Below, piece after piece: positions 27,401 to 36,724 of a stretch of DNA of 64,000 bases. Origin of the DNA: Anticarsia gemmatalis (lineage: Eukaryota; Arthropoda; Insecta; Lepidoptera; Erebidae); the NCBI RefSeq assembly GCF_050436995.1, contig NC_134757.1, forward strand, positions 3,546,501-3,610,500, in the 5' to 3' direction. The notes under the pieces are model-generated. The model did not search any database and was not told the DNA's origin. It saw nothing but the letters and a program-made list of their open reading frames with translations. The position numbers were made by a program, and so were the translations under genes. Numbering within the stretch: position 1 is the stretch's first letter; each line of letters opens with the position of its first letter.

Positions 27401-30400
27401 CCACGCAGAATTTATTTCTTGGACCTTAAAAGAAAAATACTTTATAGACAACTTAATAGTGTAATTATAGTTACTTACAATAATGCAGACAACTTACTTA
27501 AATAAATTATTTCAACCTTACTTCGTTCATCAATAACTTTGTTCAGCTGTACGCGAGTAGATAACAAACCTATCATTTGAGTACAAAGTTGATGCAACTT
27601 ACACGTGTTGTATCTATGAGTAAAGCCTTTGTTTTAAATTAGGCAATGTTAATTGAAGTTCCAACATGTTTTGATAGCCTATTGAACCTTTTAAACGAAC
27701 GACCACTTGCGTAAATATCAGAACAAACTTTCTTCACCGCTACTCACCTACTTATAGTCGATACTAATATTATCATCCTCTGTTTTATACAGATAGGGAT
27801 TTGAATTGGATTACTATGTGCTATTACGTAAATAAAACTCTTTGTCCCGTCCCTTTCCCACGTTAATAAAATTAGGTTCGGTACAACATGCTTTCGTACT
27901 TAAAACGTAAAGAGATTTGGCTGATTTTCTACGGACGGCTGGACCAATCCAGTTGGATTGGCGCCAGGCGCAGTCGCCTGGCGCCAATCCTTCTTGAAAA
28001 TACTTCACAGTCTATTATTTTTTAATACAATAACTTTCAAAATAACGTCTAACATCTAATACCTTTTACCTACACAGGAACTAACGGCTAGGACAAAATG
28101 CGCTCAAATGACAAGCATTCCGTGACAATACGCATGTTTACGTTAATTTATACTTAGTAGAGATTATAATTTATAATGGTAGAGTCGGCATGTAGACATA
28201 AACTTAACGTACATACCTACTTAGCAATTATTTATTTAGTACAACAGATGAATGGCGGTCGACCTTCAGCAAAGTATTACCTCATTTATGTATCTTGTAA
28301 GTACAAACTATGTACTTATAACTAGCGGGTTATTGTCTTGTCTATAGTAATAACATACTGTCTACGAAGCCGCGGTGAGTCATCGCGACCTGCCGCGATC
28401 GTTAACAATTAGCTAATGTCGCTAATTACCTAAACATACACAACGATATCATAACAGTAAACATTGTGTACAAAGTACAATATACGTAATTTATGTAAAA
28501 CAGTTTTCATCGAAAGTGTCTTATTTTTTACCGTCTATAACGATCCCAAGTAAGGTGCAACTATAGCAAAACAATGAACACAAGACCAAATTGTGAGCTA
28601 CTATTGATTACAATCCGGAAACCTCAATGTCACTTTGCCTGACTCTAAAGTAAACTAGGGATGTCGTACTCATCGTAAGTTATCTGCGTACTTAAAATCA
28701 ATTAAACTAAGTATCAAAAGTCCACCGTCCAGCTATCATAAGTTGGTTAAGTTTCGTTTGTATAGTTGAGTTACTTTTCGATACATGTCCGTCCACATAC
28801 GATTTGCCACATACAAACTTGTGTTTCTTGAACGTAACTAAAATGAAATACATAATAATTATATTAGGTCGGGGAAAATGTCTTTTCGTATTATAGTATG
28901 TATGAACTTGTAATAAAATCTTTTTGGCTTCAAGAATCACAAATGAGTATACGGTTTATTACGTTTCTTTCAGTGAGCTCGTGAGATACCAAAATATCGA
29001 GCTTTTTTATGTAGAGAAAAGATTCTATTACAAGTTCATACATACCATAATGCGAAAAGACTTTTTCCCCGACCTAATATGATACTTAACTTTATTTATC
29101 GTGTAGGTCTGCTGGCTGGTATGTCGCAAGAGTCTAGTGTCACGTGACAAGCCTGTCTTCGCCGATGACTCTGTACTCAAGCTGTTCAGGATCTTCTGTC
29201 TACTTGGAGACCTGGTACAAGACGCTGATGACACCAATCACTATGTTGTAAGTAATTATTGCTTTACATATAATCTTGATACAAATACTGCAGTGTTCTT
29301 AATTGCTGATTGACTGCCTCCGTGGCGCAGTGGTTTAGGTCGCCATGCCGCAACCGTTGAGTCGGGAGGTCGTGGGTTCGATTCCCACACAGAACAATTA
29401 TTTGTGCGATCCATAAATCATTGTTTCGGGTCTGGTTGTAGTTTGTGTCCGTTGTTTGTATGTTTGTGAAAGTCCCAGCGGTACAAGAGCAATTCTTAAT
29501 GCGGGAGTGTTCTTACTTCTTACTAAAAAAAAACTTAACAAAGTAGTTCAAACAAACTTAATTAAATCTAAGTATTGTCGGATTCGATTCATTGCTTTCT
29601 TACAACTATCCTACATCGAACAAAAAATCTTATTATAATCTTCGAGAATATTATCAAGTAACGAGTGTTGATTCTTTATTTCAATAACTCAATGTCTTCA
29701 TAAAAATAAATCACAATTTCAAACCATTTAGTAACAAACCGGCTCGCCTATTGTCAAAGAGTCATTAACCTATGTAATAATTAATGAACACTAATAAAAA
29801 ACTACCGACGGTATACTGTAGGGTACAAAAAACAACAATTAATGATACATTTTATACGTCATTACAATCATCTGCTGACCACATGTTACTCCAACAAACA
29901 TTACGCATCGGGTTTATTATTCCTTATTACTTTCCTCTAAGGGCCAAAACAAGCCTAGTAATTTAATATTTGTTGGTCTACAAGAGCTGAAATAATATCG
30001 ATTTTTATTGTTGGTTGCGAAAGAATCGGTGATCAAATTTAATGTCTGTGCTACATTTTTTTTAAATTTCTCGACGTTTGTAGATTTGATTGCAGTTTAT
30101 TTAGCAGGAAAACAAAAGACGCTTTGTTTATAATCTAGGTGTGATAAGAAACTATTGGCATCCTAAATCCAGATTCAGGAAAGAAATACAGATATTAAGA
30201 TCTCTTAACAATCGATGCCATTGATCAACAGTGTTATTGGAGTCAGATCACATAGATTCAGTTTTCGGTTCAGCATAGGTAGATTATTGCAGAAACCCAA
30301 GCTTTTCTATAACCATGTTCACCGTGTATTGTGTATTAGTGTGTTCACGCAAGGTAACCTAGTCGCATGTATTCAGGACATTTCGCAACTTCCTTAACAC

Positions 30401-33400
30401 CTGTTTGAGAAAGTGATAAACAAACATACTTAGGCATATCGTCATAGCAAGCACTAGGTGGCACACTTTCTTATTGGTGAGCAAAATACAGACATCAAAT
30501 CAAGCAAACTTCAGTTAGGAAAGTTACGATTATTACTTAGATATGAATGTTCGAAATCTCACCAAAGTGTATCTATCTTAACTTCAAATACTTACAAAGA
30601 CTTTATACAAGAAACATTTTCTTCCTAGTATACTTACTAGTAGGTACTTACTAACCAGAATAATTATTATGTATGAAGTCCTATAAGAGAATAAAAAACA
30701 TAATTTAATTATGTATGACCAACCATTTGAATAAACCGCAATCGCTACCACGTGAAGGTATCATCTAAGATTCATATAAATCCTCACAATTTGAGAAACA
30801 CACGCAGCACTTATAATATATCATTGCAGTACAATATAATAAACTTACTGACGAATACATCTTAGCATTCCTATCTAAAACATCCAAAAAATCATGTTTG
30901 TTCAAACACGTGTTTGTATTTTACAGGTGGTTTTGCAACCTTCAGAAGCAGGTATAGTAGCGGAACAACTAGTCCATTGTCTCGGTCTCCGTTGGGACGC
31001 AGCCGATTGGGAAGCCCTAGGCACTTCCATAGGGCACTTCAAATGGGCTGCTTTCCTAGCCGTACTAGAAGCGAAGTACTGTGGAGATCAACAACTACAC
31101 TCTGAAGCTCTGATTGAGGCAGTTGACGAAATATACGATGTTTTCATTGAAGATATTATTAAGAAGGTGATATTTTTATTTGTTTTGTTATACTTTTTTG
31201 TTATAAAATTCCAAAAAAAATTCAGTAACCTCCATTCCAGCGCGATTCTGTACAGTCGATACTTTCGAGTATCTTGAACATGACATTTAAAATGTATTGC
31301 CAAAGTAATTTCTACAACGTCCGCTAGAGCCGCTGAACCGATTGTCATTCAATTTTTTTCAATAGATAACCGGTTGAGGGTAGGCGATAGTGGTAGAGAA
31401 TCGCGGTACTGAAACTAAGTCAGTTCTGAATGTCATCCTAAAGAGTCATGTCTACAATTAGACGTCTTTCAGTTTGTTAATATAATGATGAGTTGTAAGT
31501 TCTATTACATAGCAAAAGTTCATTCCTTGGGACATATTCTTATGAGTATGGAACCAAGTTTCATCATAAGAATTGAATTAAAAGCCTTACCACCTTAAAT
31601 CGTTTCAGAGGGTACAATACCAACACTGGAAATAGTAAACGTCGTTAATAAAATTAACAACCATGCTTTTTACATTTTCAGGGCTACCTGTTCAAACGCG
31701 GCTACCTACTACCCACCATGCGTGAATACTGGTGTGTACTCCAGCCATGTGCCCTGACGTACTACAAGAGTTCCTCTCAGAAAGAGCAGTGTGGTCGCAT
31801 CACCATCGACGAGTACTGTTCCGTCGAGGCAGCTGCCGGCGAGGGCAAGATACAGAGGTTCCAGCTCATCACCCCTGACAGGACCTTTGAGTTTGGCACG
31901 CAAGATCATAAGTTAGTATACTTTCCAGTCATAAAATAATGTACTGTTTTGGTCAATAATTGCACTTTGATCACATTGGCCAGCTTTATAACCTGACAGC
32001 TCTCGAGCAATTCAGGAACCATTCAAAATGTATCAGTAGAGAATCTTTATAATATTTATGTTAAATTCGACGACATCCATGCTGCAGTGCAAAAGGCTAC
32101 AGCTAAAAGCAGCTAGCTGTAGATGATGAGCCAATTTCATATTGTAAAGAAAAATGTCGGATAACATACAGAATAGATAAAGTGACAACCGAACAACCGT
32201 GTAAAACACAGGCTGTGAAACTTGTAATAAAGTTACGAATGTCAATGAATGTCCACAGGAGTCGTCTGCAGTGGATATCGGCGCTGCGGCAGGCGGCGGC
32301 CGTGTCGGGCGGCGTGGAGGGCTACCAGCGGCGCGCGCGGGCCGTGCGGCGCGGGGCGGGCGCGCGCCGCGAGCGCGAGGTGCGCGAGACGCGCGCGCGC
32401 CTGCAGCACGAGGTCAAGGCGCGCCTGGCCGCCGAGGCACAGGCACAGGTACACCACCAATTTTCTCTTTCTTGCCTTTCTTCCAAACTATGTTGGAGTC
32501 GGCTTCCAGTCTCACCGGATGCAGCTGAATTTTACTGCGACTGCCTATCTGACCTCCACAACCCAGTAACCTGGGTTATAACACGATACCCTTCGGTGAG
32601 ACTGGTTATCAGACTTTCAAGCTTCTATTTTATATACCCTACGGTAAGACTTATTGTCAGTTTCAATCTTCTGACTACTGTTAACTGTTGTGTGTGGAGC
32701 CTCAATTAAATAACCAAGTTAATAAAGTTCTTAATACTCTTCAGGAACTAGCAGAACTAGCGCAACAAGATAACAAGAAATTAGAAGAATTAAAAAATGC
32801 GCAAGTGGAATTAGAAAGATTACTGCAAGAAGAAACACAAGCTAAAAGAGACGAAGAAATTGTACGAGCATTACAGGCTAGGTAAGAAAAACCTATACTG
32901 CTCATGACTTAATTTTCTTTCTTAATGAAACTAACATACGAAATGCCAATAGTAAATCTAAAACTTTTCGTCAACAACACGCATCTCCGGAACGGACTTA
33001 CTGTGCATGGTTTAGACATTTTTGTAACTATGTCCTTTTTTGGGCAAATATCTTTTTGCCACTCTTTCATTGATTTCTATCGACAGCCATAAACTTGCCA
33101 ATGAGTACATAACAGTATTCTTTTTTTACATAAGTTTTTTCTTAATCTTATTTCGCCTCTATTACCATTATTAGAACCTAACCTTAGATCCTAGTACGGC
33201 GTTAATATAGTGTTTTGTTTTCAGAGTATTAGCAGAAGAATGGGAAAGACGAGAAGAGCTAGAACGACTTCAAGAAGAACAAAACAAAATGTTACAAGAA
33301 GAGAGAGTGAAACGACAACAGTTTGAACAACTGCAGGCAGCTAAAGAAAACGAATTTAGAGGTATGTTTCTTAGAAATAATAAAGTTAACCCAATGCTGT

Positions 33401-34419
33401 ACCGCACACAGGTCTCTTTCTGGGACGAGAGAGAGAATAAAAAAGCCTTGAGTGACACTATTTTTCATACAGATATGTTTACAATGAATAACTCATGGCA
33501 AGCGAGTATTTTTTCGTATATTTTGTTCCCCATTCTTTTTACAATCAGACATGCAAAAATATGAGAACAGTTTTATTTATCGAAACAAAAAATTGTTTTG
33601 TATAGAAATACCACTGGACAGTAACTAAGTTGTACTTACTTCATTGAGTGATGTATTTTATACTTGTACTGTCTAAACCGTGATCTAAACTAATATTCCT
33701 TTGATATAACAGAAGCAGAGAAACGTCTAAAAGAACTAGAAGAAGAGAAGCAACGATTGGACGCTGAACTGAAGGCAGCTCAAGACAAGATCTCCAAGAC
33801 TGAACTCACGGCGCATGCGCTACAGGTGCAACTCAGAGTAAGTATAACTTTGCTTGGACTGCTGTTACAAAGCTCCTGGGGTTAGGTTTTACAATTTACA
33901 TAAGTCTTTTTGTTAGCATACGTACATCAAATCGCGCCCTTTTTCGGGGTAGGCAGAGACCAAAGGACTAACTAACTTTTCTCAGCAATTACTCCAATTC
34001 TGCAGAATCGCCTTGTAGAAGTTTAAAAACAAACCTTAACCTTGTTCAAAAACACAAGGTGAAGACAATCCTTAACCAATCCAAAGAACTGTGGGGATTT
34101 GAGTCTAAACTTAGTGAAAACTGACAAAATCCTACATCACAAGAATTCTTTCAAGGTATCATTTAATTCAAAATATGATAGCAGCCCAGTTAAAATTGAC
34201 TTTGAACAAACCACTTCTGTAATCAACAGAAATTGCTAGAAATGTTTATTAATATATTTATTTTGTTTCTTTCAGGACCTGAACCCAGTACTGCGCAACG
34301 GTGAGCGAGCTCGTCGTGCGCTGTCATTCGTGCCGACCACCAAGAGTTCATCCGACACGCTGATCGACGTGCGAGCCATCAGACACCTCAAGATACTCGA
34401 CGACGAAGACAAATTATGA
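9424..34419 (+). CDS. SWAP70: SWAP70/DEF6-like PH-domain guanine-nucleotide-exchange-type protein
   Basis: Ten coding exons: 9424-9516, 22546-22734, 29107-29247, 30927-31166, 31682-31911, 32259-32448, 32745-32881, 33225-33361, 33713-33837, 34276-34419. All introns are GT-AG and frames join without a break, giving 541 aa (human SWAP-70 has 585). Residues 1-31 (MSALLKNVTNCIWHAFDSL) match the family's N-terminus. Residues 32-221 form the EF-hand-like N-terminal domain. A PH domain spans about 220-312 (starts KKGYLFKRGYL, ends in the WISALRQ helix), split by the exon 5/6 junction. A charged coiled coil covers about 313-490, rich in LEELK, LQEE and RREELERLQEE patterns, followed by a short tail ending LDDEDKL. 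Members bind phosphoinositides through the PH domain and act on Rac and F-actin at membrane ruffles; that role is known for the family and inferred here. Exon 6 is very GC-rich. Intron 1 is 13 kb and repeat-laden. Confidence 0.9.
10080..10270 (+). mobile_element. Helitron-like repeat
   Basis: Contains CGTTACTGAGTGACTGACTG and ends near CACGCGGGCAAAGCCGCAGG then ACTAGC. It resembles 3' ends of Helitron-like elements. Boundaries are approximate. Confidence 0.35.
12236..12420 (-). mobile_element. Helitron-like element of another subfamily, inverted
   Basis: CTAGCTGATTTGTGCGGCTC at the left and AAAATCGGTTCAGTGGTTTA at the right are typical of inverted lepidopteran Helitron-like repeats. The outer end is unclear. 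Confidence 0.4.
13043..13296 (+). mobile_element. Lep1-type non-autonomous Helitron, full length
   Basis: Begins TCTATACTAATATTATAAAG, contains a (GTTT)n stretch, and ends GCGCGGGTCAGCTAG with a short hairpin just inside the end. TC and CTAG ends are the Helitron rule. A second copy follows without a gap. Confidence 0.75.
13297..13469 (+). mobile_element. Lep1-type Helitron, internally deleted, in tandem
   Basis: Starts TCTATACTAATATTATAAAA directly after the previous copy's CTAG and ends GGTCAGCTAG. About 80 bases of the middle are missing relative to the neighbour. Confidence 0.7.
16735..16920. repeat. Interspersed repeat (same family as 2372)
   Basis: CTTGAGTCCACCACGCTGGC, GACTTTGCATGCCCTCAATA and TTCTTCACCGTTAGAGCAAG. 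Confidence 0.5.
16990..17122 (+). mobile_element. 5'-truncated copy of the 5S-like SINE
   Basis: Shares the body (GAAAGCACGTAAAATGTCCG, GGTTGCTATCAATTACCTAG, GCTAGGTTGACG) with the element at 49657-49915 but lacks the 5S-like head. Confidence 0.5.
18111..18299 (-). mobile_element. tRNA-derived SINE, decayed head
   Basis: The tail (ACAACTCCCGCACTAAGAAT on the plus strand) is well kept; the B box region is degraded. Confidence 0.6.
19178..19430 (+). mobile_element. tRNA-derived SINE with an inverted duplication of its B-box arm
   Basis: Standard head and tail, but 19271-19288 is an inverted copy (17 of 18 bases) of 19225-19242, the segment just before the B box. Confidence 0.7.
19837..20010 (+). 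mobile_element. Decayed Lep1-type Helitron
   Basis: ATATAAAGCTGAAGAG is followed by recognisable but diverged sequence; the 3' end is lost. Confidence 0.5.
20567..20779 (+). mobile_element. Lep1-type Helitron, 3'-truncated
   Basis: Has the TACTAATATTATAAAGCTG start, GTTT repeats and the internal block AAAAACGGGGAAAATTATGA. It stops before the CTAG end. Confidence 0.65.
22905..23090. mobile_element. Mariner-like MITE, left end lost
   Basis: Matches the copy at 28865-29076 through TATGAACTTGTAATAAAATC and the right end GATTTTTTCCCCGAC. The left terminal segment is missing. Confidence 0.55.
23820..23935 (-). mobile_element. Lep1-type Helitron 5' fragment, inverted
   Basis: The plus strand shows AACAAACAAACTCTTCAGCTT, the complement of the family's 5' part. 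The 3' half is missing. Confidence 0.5.
24332..24545 (+). mobile_element. tRNA-derived SINE
   Basis: Head TGACGGCCTCCGTGGCGCAG, B box GGGTTCGATTCCTAA, body and tail as in other copies. Confidence 0.7.
25524..25596 (+). mobile_element. 3' fragment of the second SINE family
   Basis: GATTCAGTAATTGTAACGAA and ATATTTGACCTAAATTAATA match the end of the copy at 46125-46383. Confidence 0.5.
27955..27990. repeat. Perfect GC-rich hairpin
   Basis: GGATTGGCGCCAGGCG, a four-base loop CAGT, then CGCCTGGCGCCAATCC: a 16-bp perfect stem in AT-rich intron sequence. Confidence 0.7.
28865..29076. mobile_element. Mariner-like MITE beside SWAP70 exon 3
   Basis: Long inverted ends: TAGGTCGGGGAAAATGTCTT at the left and the near complement ACTTTTTCCCCGACCTA at the right, with TA at both edges. 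It ends 31 bases before exon 3. Confidence 0.65.
29311..29530 (+). mobile_element. tRNA-derived SINE just after SWAP70 exon 3
   Basis: Full head TGACTGCCTCCGTGGCGCAG, B box GGGTTCGATTCCCAC and tail. It begins 64 bases after the exon 3 donor. Confidence 0.72.
32482..32690. repeat. Interspersed repeat filling SWAP70 intron 6
   Basis: GTTGGAGTCGGCTTCCAGTC, then GCGACTGCCTATCTGACCTC and TTCTGACTACTGTTAA form a repeat type common in Lepidoptera. It takes up most of the 296-base intron. Confidence 0.5.
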
Positions 34420-34520
34420 TCTGATTTACAATAACTAACTTAATATTATATCCAAAAGGCAATACCAATATGTTGAAATTGTTCACACTTTGGCGTGACG
34501 AACAATTGTGCAGTTTAGTC

Positions 34521-34645
34521 GGTATATTCCCAGCTGTCTCCTCTAAAATTGTCCCCCGGGGTGACAACTATGAATAAAAGTAGGAAGAAAATTCCCAGTT
34601 GTCACCCCGGGGTGACAGCGTAGAGGGGACAACTGGGAATATACC
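34521..34645. mobile_element. hAT-like foldback MITE, copy 1
   Basis: The arms are GGTATATTCCCAG... and its complement ...CTGGGAATATACC, with GTTGTCACCCCGGGGTGACA inside. An 8-bp direct repeat GTTTAGTC flanks it at 34513-34520 and 34646-34653. Confidence 0.75.
34573..34578 (+). terminator. Candidate poly(A) signal AATAAA for the SWAP70-like gene, inside a MITE
   Basis: This is the first AATAAA after the stop codon at 34417-34419. It lies in the loop between the two arms of the foldback element at 34521-34645. No AATAAA occurs between the stop and the element. Others follow further down, for example near 35185. Confidence 0.4.
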
Positions 34646-34769
34646 GTTTAGTCTATGTTAAATTGAGATGAACATCGCATGGCTGGTCTTTTATTCCCAC
34701 ATTTTAATAGGGATTTTTTATCCTTTTTTGGTTTTAAATGTGTTGTCGAAATATCTCCCCGCAAATTCA

Positions 34770-35033
34770 TCTATACTAATATTATAAAGCTGAAGAGTTT
34801 GTTTGTTTGATTGTTTGTTTGTTTGTTTGAACGCGCTAATCTCAGGAACTACTGGTCCGATTTGAAAAATTATTTCAGTGTTAGATAGCCCATTTATCGA
34901 GGAAGGCTATAGGCTATATAACATCACGCTACGGTCATTAGGAGCGGAGTAGCAACGAAAAATGTTACAAAAACGGGGAAAATTTTGACCCATTCTCTTA
35001 GGTGACGCAAACAAAGTTGCGCGGGTCAGCTAG
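34770..35033 (+). mobile_element. Lep1-type Helitron, full length
   Basis: TCTATACTAATATTATAAAG start, extended (GTTT)n, terminal hairpin CGCAA...TTGCG near 35006-35021, and GGTCAGCTAG end. Confidence 0.75.
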
Positions 35034-36152
35034 TTAATGATATATTTAATTCAGACAGTTTGGTTATTTGTCCGCTATGGTCCACATTTATCTTTGTTTT
35101 TTTGCTATGACAACATATATGAAATACGAAACACTACACACAATGGCAACACCAGCTAGAGATGATTCTCATTCGTTTAACAATAAATAAATCGTCACGA
35201 CTTAGTGGGAATGTGGCTGTAGTTACCTAAATCATCATACAACTTTCTTCCATTAAAGACTTGCAATCATTTGCCGTAAAAATATGCAATTTAAATAACG
35301 ACAAAAGTTACGGTTAGAAGGTAAACTATGTACCTATCGGTCAGTCAGCAATAGACCTCGAATTGAACGGAAGATAGAATATTGAAATGCATTTTTGTAT
35401 TCGGCTCGATAGTTAACATTTGATAGAAAATGTAGGTATGGAGAATATGTCAAATTCATTTATATTTATTTGACAAAAAAAATCAGCCCTATTGTTTATT
35501 ATTTTCCAAGATCTTGAATTGTTGTTACATTTTATATTGTACTACCCTCATTTCGTCGGTAGCAAATTTATTTAAAAAATGCTTGTTATTTAGGAAATAT
35601 AAATGTATGTATTTGTGTACTGTGTACTTATTCGAAAGAAAAATGTATGATACTGCACTTGGATATTCATGTTTGCTGTTAATTGTATGACATATAAAAA
35701 AAATTGAGATAGCAAGACAAAAAAATAACCAAGTCAGATTGCCCACAGACAGAAGGTAGGTTTCTACATTAAGGGCCAATTTCGAAGCTTATGAATAAGT
35801 ATCAGATAACCTATTTGCTAGATAAAGAGGTGGCAAATTGTCAAAATTATATCAGTTAGTTATTTGATACTTAAATGGTGAAACCGGGCCTTATAGTGCC
35901 TAAAATCTAGAGTAATGCTTCCAAAAACAATAGTTTATATACTACAAAAATAATAAAAGTAAAACTATGCAAGCTACTCTTGAATACCTGTATATTGTAT
36001 ATTTATATCAAAACAAGTATATACCGTGTATCAAAAATATAATTGAAATATACGAGACAGAGGATGTTTTATTGTACACAATTTATTGATTTTCATCTCA
36101 TTGAAAGGACTGCACAGAAGCCTAAAAGTTAATAAAAAGATTCCCATTTCGC

Positions 36153-36244
36153 TTACCCCCGGTTTCTGAGTAAATTTAGCCGTAGTTTATCTATTCAATA
36201 GCGTCAAAACTCATACAAAAAAACGCTATTGAAACCGGGGGTTA
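36153..36244. mobile_element. Foldback element with CCCCCGGTTTC arms, copy 1
   Basis: TTACCCCCGGTTTC is inversely repeated as GAAACCGGGGGTTA. Related copies are at about 49318-49398 and 58893-58992. Confidence 0.5.
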
Positions 36245-36718
36245 GTGCACTGTTTGCACTTTAGCAAGGCTATTCGTATTACCGATTACCAGATCGGGAT
36301 GCAAGAGAGGAAGAGCAGAGAGAGAATAATTATATAATTATATAATAAATAAGAGCAGAATTAAGTTAGTCATAACTCTGCTCAAAAAGTTTGCAGTCTG
36401 AGCACTAAAGCAAAAAAACGCTAAGCCTAAGATCCAGAAATTAAGTTACTGGGTCTTAAAACTACGTAGGTTGATTGTCATGCAATGGGAATTCAGTTGG
36501 TTCGAGTTCAGAGCCAGCCCTTTTCCCAAATCCAGCTTTGTAGTGACTAGATGCTATCTAAATTATGTTTGCTTAGTCGCAATCTGCATCCTCGTACAAA
36601 TACACTGTCCAATAAAATATTTACCACAAAATAAGTTTTAAAGCAAACTATAAAGTAGTAATTCAGGCACTAAAAAAGACTCTTGCCTTCCCGTTACAAA
36701 TATAAATTTCAAAATCAA

Positions 36719-36724
36719 TTTATT
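36719..36724 (-). terminator. AATAAA overlapping the distal DRC10 stop codon
   Basis: On the minus strand the last lysine codon, the TAA stop and the next base read AATAAA. Whether it is used is unknown. It would give an extremely short 3'UTR. Confidence 0.25.

Larger units (their letters stand above)
22735..29106 (+). other. Intron 2 of the SWAP70-like gene (6.4 kb)
   Basis: Runs from GAG|GTATGT to GTGTAG|GTCTGC. It holds mariner-like MITE copies at about 22905-23090 and 28865-29076, an inverted Helitron fragment at about 23820-23935, a tRNA-SINE at about 24332-24545, the 3' piece of a second SINE family at about 25524-25596, and a perfect 16-bp hairpin at 27955-27990. Open frames within it (for example 26841-27218) have no recognisable family and no splice support. 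Confidence 0.65.
34420..36719. other. Convergent 3' interval between the SWAP70-like gene and DRC10
   Basis: The interval of 2.3 kb separates the SWAP70-like stop from the DRC10 distal stop. It contains a hAT-like foldback MITE (34521-34645), a full Lep1 Helitron (34770-35033) and a foldback with CCCCCGGTTTC arms (about 36153-36244). A loosely similar foldback-like stretch lies near 35770-35890. No coding exon is seen. Confidence 0.6.

Noticed and set aside
32242..32569. Several long overlapping frames on both strands of SWAP70 exon 6
   Set aside because: They arise from the exon's extreme GC content. Only the frame giving SRLQWISALRQ joins the PH domain to the coiled coil.
34543..34620. Intrinsic (bacterial-type) terminator-like hairpin
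   Set aside because: This is a eukaryotic locus and the hairpin is the foldback transposon arm with its target duplication.
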